Source: CBFCZU01 sp965602635 | GTDB lineage: Bacteria; Planctomycetota; Phycisphaerae; SM23-33 | Length of the DNA: 7,920 nucleotides | NCBI GenBank assembly: GCA_965602635.1 | Contig: CBFCZU010000200.1 | Coordinates: 1-7,920 of the forward strand | Direction of reading: 5' to 3' | Shown: positions 1-5,570 of the stretch, one piece after another | Numbering within the stretch: position 1 is the stretch's first letter | Layout of the letters: the number at the start of each line of letters is the position of its first letter | Notes under the pieces: generated by a model | The model's database searches: none | The model's input: the letters and a program-made list of their open reading frames with translations, nothing else | What the model was told of the DNA's origin: nothing | Program-made: the position numbers and the translations under genes

Positions 1-707
1 CCCACGAAACCCGCCACGAAACGGTTCACCGGCCGCTCGTACACTTCCAGCGGCGTGTCCATCTGATGCACCAGACCCTCGTGCATTACCACGATCCGGT
101 CGCCCAGGGTCATGGCCTCTTCCTGGTCGTGCGTGACGTAAATCGTCGTGGTGTGGAGCCTTCGGTGCAGGCTTTTGAGCTCCGCCCGGGTCTCGACCCT
201 CAGCTTGGCGTCCAGGTTGCTCAGCGGCTCGTCGAAGAGGAATGCCTCCGGGTCGCGGACGATCGCCCGCCCCAGGGCCACCCGCTGCCGCTGCCCGCCG
301 GACAGGGCGCTGGGCTTGCGGTCCAGCAGTTCCTCGATGCCGAGGATCCTGGCGGCGTTGTCCACCCGCTGGGTGATCTCCGTCTTCGGGACCTTCCGCA
401 GCTTCAGCCCGAACGCCATGTTCTTGAACACCGTCATGTGCGGGTACAAGGCGTAGTTCTGGAACACCATGGCGATGTCGCGATCCTTCGGGGGGACGTC
501 GTTGACCACGCGATCACCAATGGCAATGGTCCCGCTAGTCACCTCTTCCAGGCCGGCTATCATCCGCAGAGTAGTGGACTTGCCGCACCCGCTGGGGCCC
601 ACCAGGACGATGAACTCCTCGTCCCGGACCGTCAGCGTCATGTCCTTGACCGCCTCCACGGGCCCGGGGAAGATTTTCGTAACGTCATCCAGTATGACTT
701 CGGCCAT
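1..707 (-). CDS. Sugar ABC transporter ATP-binding protein, MalK/UgpC type (3' end outside window)
   Basis: This is the cytoplasmic ATPase of a carbohydrate-type ABC importer, which powers uptake with membrane permeases and a binding protein not seen here. Residues 1-235 are present. Visible motifs are Walker A GPSGCGKST (37-45), the Q-loop glutamine in VFQNYALYPH (Q83), the ABC signature LSGGQRQRVALGRA (135-148), Walker B AFLFDEP (155-161), the D-loop SNLD (163-166) and the H-loop in YVTHDQEEAM (H193). The stretch RIVVMHEGLVHQMDTP and VYERPVNRFVAGFVG is typical of the MalK/UgpC/MsmX group, whose members are about 350-370 residues; the missing part should hold the C-terminal regulatory/TOBE domain. 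The ATG at 707-705 is supported by GGAGAGAG (719-712, minus strand) four bases before it. It is transcribed away from the DUF4416 gene. The substrate cannot be told. Family very sure; sugar specificity unknown. Confidence 0.96.
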   Translation of the reverse strand, partial: MAEVILDDVTKIFPGPVEAVKDMTLTVRDEEFIVLVGPSGCGKSTTLRMIAGLEEVTSGTIAIGDRVVNDVPPKDRDIAMVFQNYALYPHMTVFKNMAFGLKLRKVPKTEITQRVDNAARILGIEELLDRKPSALSGGQRQRVALGRAIVRDPEAFLFDEPLSNLDAKLRVETRAELKSLHRRLHTTTIYVTHDQEEAMTLGDRIVVMHEGLVHQMDTPLEVYERPVNRFVAGFV

Positions 708-721
708 GCGGCTCTCTCCGG

Positions 722-742
722 ATGCGGACTCCCTATCCGCAT
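722..742 (-). repeat. 7-bp inverted repeat in the ABC ATPase leader
   Basis: ATGCGGA (722-728) and TCCGCAT (736-742) are perfect inverted copies separated by 7 bases. In the leftward mRNA this would form a seven-pair hairpin with loop UAGGGAG, ending two bases before the Shine-Dalgarno GGAGAGAG (719-712). It lies downstream of the predicted promoter, so it could be an RNA element affecting ribosome access, or a DNA operator at which a repressor blocks transcription. The repeat is certain; the role is inferred. Confidence 0.55.
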
Positions 743-759
743 AATGCCTGATCTTGCTG

Positions 760-787
760 ATTATAGGATGCCCCCTGACACTGTCAA
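760..787 (-). promoter_or_regulatory. Consensus sigma-70-type promoter for the ABC ATPase
   Basis: On the minus strand TTGACA (787-782) is followed by 16 bases and then TATAAT (765-760). Both hexamers are perfect consensus, in a local AT-richer patch of an otherwise very GC-rich region. Predicted transcription start is near 753, giving a leader of about 46 nt before the ATG at 707. The match is seen directly; activity is inferred. Confidence 0.8.
776..786. repeat. Short palindrome TGACA-C-TGTCA over the ABC -35 box
   Basis: Five-base inverted arms with a single central base overlap five of the six positions of the minus-strand -35 hexamer (787-782). Such placement suits a repressor or activator half-site pair, but arms this short can arise by chance because the TTGACA itself supplies one arm. 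Confidence 0.3.
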
Positions 788-864
788 AGAAATTCCAGCC
801 TTCTCCGCCGGCCAACTGGGGCCCCGGAACGAGGAAACCGCCTTCCCATCGACGCTTACACCCC

Positions 865-885
865 GCCGCCGCCCGCCTCGGCGGC
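865..885. repeat. GC-only inverted repeat in the divergent spacer
   Basis: GCCGCC (865-870) and GGCGGC (880-885) flank a 9-base spacer, with a further GGCGGC at 895-900, directly before the TTGACA at 902. A hairpin or competing hairpins are possible. In DNA this rich in GC the match may be chance. No ORF in the 708-938 spacer looks like a gene. Confidence 0.25.
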
Positions 886-901
886 TGCGGCACCGGCGGC
901 G

Positions 902-930
902 TTGACAGCCCCCCAGGCGGGAGGGACAAT
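902..930 (+). promoter_or_regulatory. Candidate promoter for the DUF4416 operon
   Basis: A perfect -35 TTGACA (902-907) is followed by 17 bases and GACAAT (925-930), which keeps A at position 2 and T at position 6 of the -10 consensus. The start of transcription would fall near 937, only about two bases before the ATG at 939, so the mRNA would be essentially leaderless. The purine run GGGAGGG (919-925) would then lie in the promoter and not serve as a ribosome site. The alternative is an upstream promoter and use of GGGAGGG at a long 13-base spacing. Confidence 0.45.
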
Positions 931-938
931 TCGGCGCT

Positions 939-1490
939 ATGGGTGACATATCATTGCCCGACCCCGTCAAGCTGATCGTGGGGATGCTCTCAGGGCGGCG
1001 CGAGCTGCTGGACCAGGCGGCCGAGCGGCTGGGCGCCGAATATGGGCCCATCGACCTGACCAGCGACATTATCGACTTCGACTTCACCCACTACTACGAC
1101 CGGCAGATGGGCGGCCCGCTGCTGCGGCAGTTCGTGGCCTTCGAGAGGCTCATCACGCCCGATGAGATCGCCGCCGTCAAGCTGGCCACCAACCGGCTGG
1201 AGGCCGAGTTCGCCGCCGCGGCCCGGGCAGGCCTCCAGCGCCCGGTCAACCTCGACCCGGGTTACGTGGCCGAGGGCAAGCTCGTCCTGGCCAGCGTCAA
1301 GGACCACGCCCACCGGATCTACCTTCGCGACGGGATATACGCCGAGGTGACTCTGCGCCACGCCGCCGGCCGGTGGACGGCGAGCCAACATACCTTTCCC
1401 GATTACGCCTCCGGCGCGTATGATGCGTTCCTGACCGACGCGCGGCGGCGGCTGCGCGTCGCCCTGGGGCGGAAGGAGCGTCAGGCATGA
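939..1490 (+). CDS. DUF4416 family protein of unknown function
   Basis: A 183-residue soluble protein with no signal peptide or membrane segment. It matches my knowledge of DUF4416: PVKLIVGMLSG near the N terminus (9-19), DFDFTHYYDRQMG (46-58), the block RPVNLDPGYV (101-110), and KLVLASVKDHAHRIYL (114-129) followed by GIYAEVTL and TFPDY (152-156). The many conserved H, D and Y residues could form an active or metal site, but no function is established. Members are sometimes labelled 'GTP-binding protein'; I see no P-loop here. The ATG at 939 sits just before the conserved PVKLI segment. Its TGA overlaps the ATG of the next gene (ATGA at 1487-1490), so it is co-transcribed with two glycan genes. 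Whether it acts in glycan synthesis is inferred from position alone. Confidence 0.88.
   Translation: MGDISLPDPVKLIVGMLSGRRELLDQAAERLGAEYGPIDLTSDIIDFDFTHYYDRQMGGPLLRQFVAFERLITPDEIAAVKLATNRLEAEFAAAARAGLQRPVNLDPGYVAEGKLVLASVKDHAHRIYLRDGIYAEVTLRHAAGRWTASQHTFPDYASGAYDAFLTDARRRLRVALGRKERQA
1472..1478 (+). promoter_or_regulatory. Shine-Dalgarno for the WecA-like gene
   Basis: GAAGGAG lies 8 bases before the ATG at 1487, inside the end of the DUF4416 gene. It is the best ribosome-binding sequence among the rightward genes and fixes the start of the next gene at the ATGA overlap. Confidence 0.7.
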
Positions 1491-2587
1491 TCCGGATAGC
1501 GGCGGCCGCCGCGGGAGGGTCGTTCGTCATAGCCGCGATTGGCACGCCGCTGGTCAAGCGTCTGGCCGTGGCCTGGGGGTTCGTGGACAGACCCCGCAAG
1601 GATCGCCACCATCGCGAGGCGGTTCCCCTGCTCGGCGGGTCGGCCATCCTGGCGGCGATCCTGCTGCCCAGCCTGCTGGTGCTGTCGCTGGCGATGGTGT
1701 GGAGCGCCAGCCAGCCGCCGGCGTGGGTGCCGGCGGACCTGCGCGTGCACATCGACGGCGCTGCCGCCAAGGCGCCCATGGCGCTGGGCATCCTCGCCGG
1801 GGCCATCGTCCTGCACGTCGCCGGGCTGATCGACGACCGCAGGGCCCTGCCGGCATGGGTCAAGCTGCTCGTGCAGCTCCTTGTGGCCGGGGGCGTGGTG
1901 CTCGTCTGCCGCATCCGCCTGCTGGAGATGTTCGGCGAGCCGGTCAGCACCATCGCCACGATCGTCTGGATCGTCCTGATCATCAACGCGTTCAACCTGC
2001 TGGACAACATCGACGGGCTGGCGGCCGGGGTGGCGGCGATCTGCGCGGCGGCGCTGCTGGCTGCGGCGGCGGCATCGGGCCAGTTGTTCGTCGGCGGGTG
2101 GCTGTGCCTGCTCGCCGGGGCGGCCGCCGGGTTCCTCGTGCACAACTTCCCCCCGGCCAAGATATTCATGGGCGACGCGGGGTCGATGGTGCTGGGGTAT
2201 TTCCTCGGCGTGCTGAGCGTCCTGACGACCTACTACGAGGGCGGCGTCAGCGGCCGGTACTACGGCGTCTTCGTCCCCGTGGTGCTCCTGGCCGTGCCCC
2301 TGTACGACACCCTCAGCGTCATCACGCTGCGGCTGGCGGACCGGCGCAACCCCATGGTGGGCGACACCCAGCACTTCTCTCACCGGCTGCTGCGGCGCGG
2401 AATGAGCCCGCGCAGGGCGGTGCTGACGATCTACCTGGCGACCGGCGCCACCGCCATCGGGGCGTCCCTGCTGCCCCACGTCACGGCCACCGGGGCGGTG
2501 CTCGTGTTCGCCCAGACGATCGGGATCGTCCTGATCATCGCCCTGCTGGAATCGTCCGATCCGGTCGGGGGCAAGGGCAGGCAATGA
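1487..2587 (+). CDS. WecA/TagO-like polyprenyl-phosphate sugar-1-phosphate transferase
   Basis: A 366-residue polytopic inner-membrane protein (about 10-11 hydrophobic segments) of the MraY/WecA family. It moves a HexNAc-1-phosphate from a UDP-sugar to undecaprenyl phosphate, the first step in making lipid-linked surface glycans. Visible motifs are VDRPRKDRHHREAVPLLGG (33-51), the Mg-binding pair in LIDDRRALP (D116, D117), NAFNLLDNIDGLAAG (167-181), FMGDAGS (227-233, likely catalytic D230) and the cytoplasmic DTQHFSHRL (293-301). The HFSHRL motif and VPLLGG favour the WecA/TagO branch over MraY, and no cell-wall gene cluster surrounds it. Length fits the family. The start is set by GAAGGAG at 1472-1478. 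It is joined by ATGA overlaps to DUF4416 upstream and the Wzy_C gene downstream. GlcNAc, GalNAc or another HexNAc donor cannot be told apart. Confidence 0.93.
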   Translation: MIRIAAAAAGGSFVIAAIGTPLVKRLAVAWGFVDRPRKDRHHREAVPLLGGSAILAAILLPSLLVLSLAMVWSASQPPAWVPADLRVHIDGAAAKAPMALGILAGAIVLHVAGLIDDRRALPAWVKLLVQLLVAGGVVLVCRIRLLEMFGEPVSTIATIVWIVLIINAFNLLDNIDGLAAGVAAICAAALLAAAAASGQLFVGGWLCLLAGAAAGFLVHNFPPAKIFMGDAGSMVLGYFLGVLSVLTTYYEGGVSGRYYGVFVPVVLLAVPLYDTLSVITLRLADRRNPMVGDTQHFSHRLLRRGMSPRRAVLTIYLATGATAIGASLLPHVTATGAVLVFAQTIGIVLIIALLESSDPVGGKGRQ

Positions 2588-4875
2588 CCTCCGCGGGAGA
2601 TCTCGCCGGCGCCGAGGGCCCGCCCCGGGCGGCGAGGGTGCTGGAGGGAGCGGCCCTGGCGATCATCCTGGCGGTGCTGTCGGCCAGGCCCTTCGCCGGG
2701 GAGATGCCCCTGGGCTCCTCGCAGCTCGTGCTTGCCCGCACCGCCGAGGAGGTGCCCCACCAGTCGCCCGACGAGCTGCTGCGGTTGACGTTCTCGATGG
2801 CCCTGCTCATGTCGGTGGCCTTGTGGGCGGCCGCCCAGCTCGTCCGGCGGCGGGCAGGCATGGCCGGCGCGAGCTTCGCCGCGATTGTCCTGCTGCTGGC
2901 CGGCTGGTCGCTGGTCTCGGCCTTGGGGGCGATCGATGCCCGCCGGGCGCTGACCGGCTGGTTCGAGCAGACGTGCATCCTTCTGGGCGCGCTGGTGATG
3001 ATGCAGCTCGTCCGCCGCGCCGCCAACTGGGGCCTGCTGCTGGCGGTGCTGGCGGCCGTGGCGGGGACAGTCGCGCTCAAGGGGCTCGTGCAGGTGACCG
3101 TCGAGTTCCCCGCTCATATACAGGAATTTCAATCCGATTCGGCGGGGATGCTGGGCCTGCAAGGCATCGCTGCCGACACGCCGGCGGCGAGGATGTTCGA
3201 GAAGCGCCTCCGGGGCGGGGCGCCTTTCGGTTACTTCGGCCTGGCCAACATGTTCGCCTCGCTGCTGATCGTCGTGGCGGCCGGGGCCGCCGGGATCATG
3301 GCGGAGAAGCTCTCCGCCGCCCGCGCCGACAGAAGGGCCACCCGGGCTTCGCGCCGCCGGGGAGAGGTCCACCTGCCCACGCTGGCGGCGGCGCTGAGCG
3401 TGGCACCGCCCGTGCTGGCGGCGGTGGTGCTGGTGCTGACCCGCAGCAAGGGCGGCATCGCCGCGGGCGCGGTGGCGGCCATCGGCGCGGTCGTGATGAT
3501 GTGGCGGCGCGGCTTCTTCGCCCGCCACCGCCGGAAGCTCCTGGCCGGGGCGGGCGCCCTGGTCGTGGCCGGGGTCTGCGCCGTGGCCGTGTACGGGTCC
3601 GTCCGCGGCGGCCTGCCGAGCAGGAGCATGCAGGTCAGATGGGAGTATTGGGTGGGCGCGGCTGAGATCACCGCCGAGTCGCCCATCTTCGGCGTGGGGA
3701 CGGCCAACTTCGGCGAGGCATACCTTCGCCATCGCCTCCCGGCAGCCGCCGAGGGAACCAAGTACCCGCACACGATCATCCTGGGCTCCGTCAGCCAGTT
3801 CGGCCTGGTGGGCGGGGCGGCGCTGCTGGCCCTTGCGGTGTGGGTGCTTGTCGCCGCCACCAGGCCCGCCCCACCGCGGGCGGACGCGCTGCGGGCTTCA
3901 GCGCGGCCCGACAACGCAACCGCCCTGTGGTGGTGCACGTTCCTGGGCGGGGGCGTGGCGATCGTCCGGGCGGTGTGGGACGGCTCGGGCAACCCGTACT
4001 TCCTCATCACCGAGGCGATCGTCCCGGGCTGCGTCTTCGCCCTGCTGCTGATGGCATCGCTGTGGACCGGAAAGGCCCTGGGCGGGACGCTGGCTCCGGG
4101 GCCTTGGGCACGCATCGCACTGGGCGCAGGGCTGGCGGGGCTGGCCCTGCACAACCTCGTCACCTACACGATCTTCACCCCGGCCGTGGCGACGGTCTTC
4201 TGGCTCTCGGCCGGCGCTGCCGCCGGACAGGCCGGCCTGAGGGTGCGCCCGCTGCCCAGGCGACTCGCCGGGGCGATGGTCGCGGCGGCGGTCGCGGGGC
4301 TCCTGGCCGCGGGGGTCTGGCTCTACCGCCCGGTGTTCGGCAGGACCATCCTGTCCGGGGCCGCACAGGAGGCCTACGCCCGCGGAATGCCCGACTCGGC
4401 CGCCTGGCACCTGCGTCAGGCAGCCGACGCCGACCCGCGGGACGCCTTCGCCCCATCCGACCTCGCCAGGCTCTACCTGAACGTCCTGCCGACGGCCCGG
4501 CCGGGGCAGTTGCACGACACTCTCAAGAACGCCGTCGAGGCCGCCGAGCTGGCATGGGGACGGAGCCGCACCGCCATGAACGCCCTCTGGCTGGCCCGTG
4601 CGCTGCGCCGCTGGCCGGGAGGGATGGACCGGGCAGTCGAGATGGTCGAGACCGCCGTGGGGCTCGACCCGATGAACGTCCGCTTGCGGCGCGAGGCGGC
4701 TGAGATGCTCCTGCGCGCCGGCAGGTTCGGCCGCGCCCTTGAGCAGATCCGCGAGGCGCGCCGCATCGACTCCCTAAGGCCGCCGGACAGCGACCTGCGG
4801 CTGACACCGGCGGAGTTGGAGAGGCTCAGCCAGTTGGAGCGGCGGGCGCGCGCCACCCCGCCCGCCCAAGGCTAA
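2584..4875 (+). CDS. O-antigen ligase/polymerase family (Wzy_C) membrane protein with C-terminal TPR-like repeats
   Basis: A 763-residue protein. Residues 1-582 hold roughly 13-15 hydrophobic segments. The Wzy_C/WaaL-type core includes LTRSKGG (285-291) ending one membrane segment, and then a long, probably periplasmic loop with RWEYWVGAAEI, SPIFGVGTANFGEAY (366-380) and YPHTIIL (394-400), closed by SQFGLVGG. By analogy with WaaL, R287 and H396 are candidate active residues. After the last membrane segment (about 561-581), residues 592-730 form amphipathic TPR-like helices (AQEAYARGMPDSAAWHLRQA, MDRAVEMVETAVGLDP, AGRFGRALEQIREARRID). It would polymerise or transfer lipid-linked glycan outside the inner membrane; which of the two is unclear. 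The start is the ATG in the ATGA overlap with the transferase gene. The reading frame is open further upstream to 1699, but that part lies inside the transferase gene and is not hydrophobic. The TAA stop interlocks with the aat stop. Confidence 0.87.
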   Translation: MTSAGDLAGAEGPPRAARVLEGAALAIILAVLSARPFAGEMPLGSSQLVLARTAEEVPHQSPDELLRLTFSMALLMSVALWAAAQLVRRRAGMAGASFAAIVLLLAGWSLVSALGAIDARRALTGWFEQTCILLGALVMMQLVRRAANWGLLLAVLAAVAGTVALKGLVQVTVEFPAHIQEFQSDSAGMLGLQGIAADTPAARMFEKRLRGGAPFGYFGLANMFASLLIVVAAGAAGIMAEKLSAARADRRATRASRRRGEVHLPTLAAALSVAPPVLAAVVLVLTRSKGGIAAGAVAAIGAVVMMWRRGFFARHRRKLLAGAGALVVAGVCAVAVYGSVRGGLPSRSMQVRWEYWVGAAEITAESPIFGVGTANFGEAYLRHRLPAAAEGTKYPHTIILGSVSQFGLVGGAALLALAVWVLVAATRPAPPRADALRASARPDNATALWWCTFLGGGVAIVRAVWDGSGNPYFLITEAIVPGCVFALLLMASLWTGKALGGTLAPGPWARIALGAGLAGLALHNLVTYTIFTPAVATVFWLSAGAAAGQAGLRVRPLPRRLAGAMVAAAVAGLLAAGVWLYRPVFGRTILSGAAQEAYARGMPDSAAWHLRQAADADPRDAFAPSDLARLYLNVLPTARPGQLHDTLKNAVEAAELAWGRSRTAMNALWLARALRRWPGGMDRAVEMVETAVGLDPMNVRLRREAAEMLLRAGRFGRALEQIREARRIDSLRPPDSDLRLTPAELERLSQLERRARATPPAQG
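4841..4866. terminator. Possible GC-only hairpin between the convergent genes
   Basis: GGCGGGC (4841-4847) and GCCCGCC (4860-4866) are perfect 7-bp inverted arms around a 12-base loop, six bases before the two interlocked stop codons. It lies inside the 3' end of the Wzy_C gene because there is no intergenic room. There is no T-tract on either strand, so it is at best an atypical terminator; chance is possible in such GC-rich DNA. Confidence 0.25.
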
Positions 4876-5504
4876 GGGCCGAAAGACACACCCGCCGCCA
4901 GCGCCCCAGCCAGCGCGGAAAGGTACTCCTGCCGCGGCAGCTCATAGCCCCCGAACGACCGGAGGTGCCCGGTAAGCCACTGCACGTCCAGCAGCCGGAA
5001 GCCGCGCCCGCGGAGGTGCTCCACCAGGTGCGCGAGGGCGACCTTGCCGGCGTCGCGGACGCGGTGAAACATGCTCTCGGCGAAGAACGCCCCGCCCAGC
5101 GCCAGGCCATAGATGCCGCCGACCGGCTGGCCGGTGCCGGGCGGCGCGTCGCCGGCCCAGGCCTCCACGCTGTGAGCGACGCCCAGCTCGTGCAGCAGCC
5201 CGTATGCGGCCAGGAAGTCGCCCGTTATCCAGCTCCCCTCGGGGCGGTCGGCGCAGAGTCGCATCACGACCTGGAAGGCGCGGTCGATGGTGCAGACAAA
5301 TCGCCCGGAGCGGATCGTCCGCCCCAGCCGGCGGGAGACGTGGAACCGCTCGTCGAGCGGCAGCAGCCCGCGCGGGTCGGGGCTGTACCACAGCATGCGC
5401 GACTCGTCGTCGCCGTCGGGCATGGGAAAGGCCCCGGAGGCGTAGGCGGCCAGCAGCCTCCGTGGGGTCAGGTCAGGATGGACTCTCCGGCGGCGGGTCG
5501 GCAC
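4872..5504 (-). CDS. aat: Leucyl/phenylalanyl-tRNA--protein transferase
   Basis: A 210-residue cytoplasmic enzyme that adds Leu or Phe from aminoacyl-tRNA to proteins with N-terminal Arg or Lys, marking them for ClpS/ClpAP degradation. Family motifs are LLAAYASGAFPMP (17-29), MLWYSPDPRGLLPL (37-50), the segment 92-115 ending AHSVEAW, VGGIYGLALGGAFFAESMF (128-146) and LLDVQWLTGHLRSFGGYELPR (ends at 191). E143 and D173 align with the catalytic E156 and D186 of the E. coli enzyme. In ESMFHRVRDAGKVAL the usual ASK is AGK and MFS is MFH. The start is GTG at 5504-5502: an in-frame TAG at 5519-5517 rules out a longer protein, and the next codons fit the short N-terminal type of the family. There is no well-placed Shine-Dalgarno. 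The TAG stop (4874-4872) overlaps the convergent Wzy_C stop. Confidence 0.95.
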   Translation of the reverse strand: MPTRRRRVHPDLTPRRLLAAYASGAFPMPDGDDESRMLWYSPDPRGLLPLDERFHVSRRLGRTIRSGRFVCTIDRAFQVVMRLCADRPEGSWITGDFLAAYGLLHELGVAHSVEAWAGDAPPGTGQPVGGIYGLALGGAFFAESMFHRVRDAGKVALAHLVEHLRGRGFRLLDVQWLTGHLRSFGGYELPRQEYLSALAGALAAGVSFGP

Positions 5505-5510
5505 GCCCTC

Positions 5511-5516
5511 ATAATA
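5511..5516 (-). promoter_or_regulatory. Candidate -10 box of aat, six bases from the GTG start
   Basis: TATTAT reads on the minus strand at 5516-5511, with GAGGGC between it and the GTG. Transcription would start at or beside the start codon. The -35 region about 17 bases upstream (CTGCAA, 5539-5534) is weak. GAGGG touches the start codon and is too close to act as a Shine-Dalgarno. Confidence 0.45.
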
Positions 5517-5529
5517 CTATCTCCGCCCG

Positions 5530-5545
5530 CCCCTTGCAGCAGGGG
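5530..5545. repeat. Inverted repeat midway between aat and ispF
   Basis: CCCCT (5530-5534) and AGGGG (5541-5545) flank six bases. It lies in the -35 zone of both divergent genes, where a shared regulator could bind. The arms are short, so significance is doubtful. Confidence 0.25.
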
Positions 5546-5551
5546 GAGATT

Positions 5552-5557
5552 TATCAT
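5552..5557 (+). promoter_or_regulatory. Candidate -10 box of ispF
   Basis: TATCAT ends 13 bases before the ATG at 5571, predicting a leader of about 6-7 nt. No -35 consensus lies at normal distance: TTGCAG (5534-5539) leaves only 12 bases. If TTGCAG is used at 17 bases, the -10 would be TACCCT (5557-5562) and the RNA would be fully leaderless. No Shine-Dalgarno is seen near the ATG. Confidence 0.4.
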
Positions 5558-5570
5558 ACCCTCTGCCGCC

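Noticed and set aside
66..905. 279-codon plus-strand ORF over the ABC ATPase
   Set aside because: It is the complement of a gene with every ABC ATPase motif, and its own translation shows no family features.
754..975. Small 73-codon ORF in the divergent spacer
   Set aside because: Runs across the promoter region and into the DUF4416 gene, has no SD and no protein-like pattern.
1699..2583. Open frame upstream of the Wzy_C gene that would make a 1,058-residue protein
   Set aside because: This part lies inside the WecA-like gene in another frame, is rich in R, G and A with no hydrophobic segments, and the ATGA overlap at 2584 gives the natural start.
1481..2584. 367-codon minus-strand ORF that almost exactly mirrors the WecA-like gene
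   Set aside because: Its sequence is low-complexity R/Q/D/H/G with no motif; long antisense frames are expected from GC-rich third positions. The sense strand has all family motifs.
1487..2587. MraY (peptidoglycan) as the identity of the transferase
   Set aside because: The HFSHRL and VPLLGG motifs fit WecA/TagO better, and there are no mur or fts neighbours.
2431..3771. 446-codon minus-strand ORF antisense to the Wzy_C gene
   Set aside because: Same codon-bias artefact: compositionally biased, no recognisable domain, and covers clear membrane-protein coding on the plus strand.
4965..5570. N-terminal extension of ispF to 362 residues
   Set aside because: The extension is antisense to aat; IspF proteins are about 160 residues and the ATG at 5571 fits the family start.
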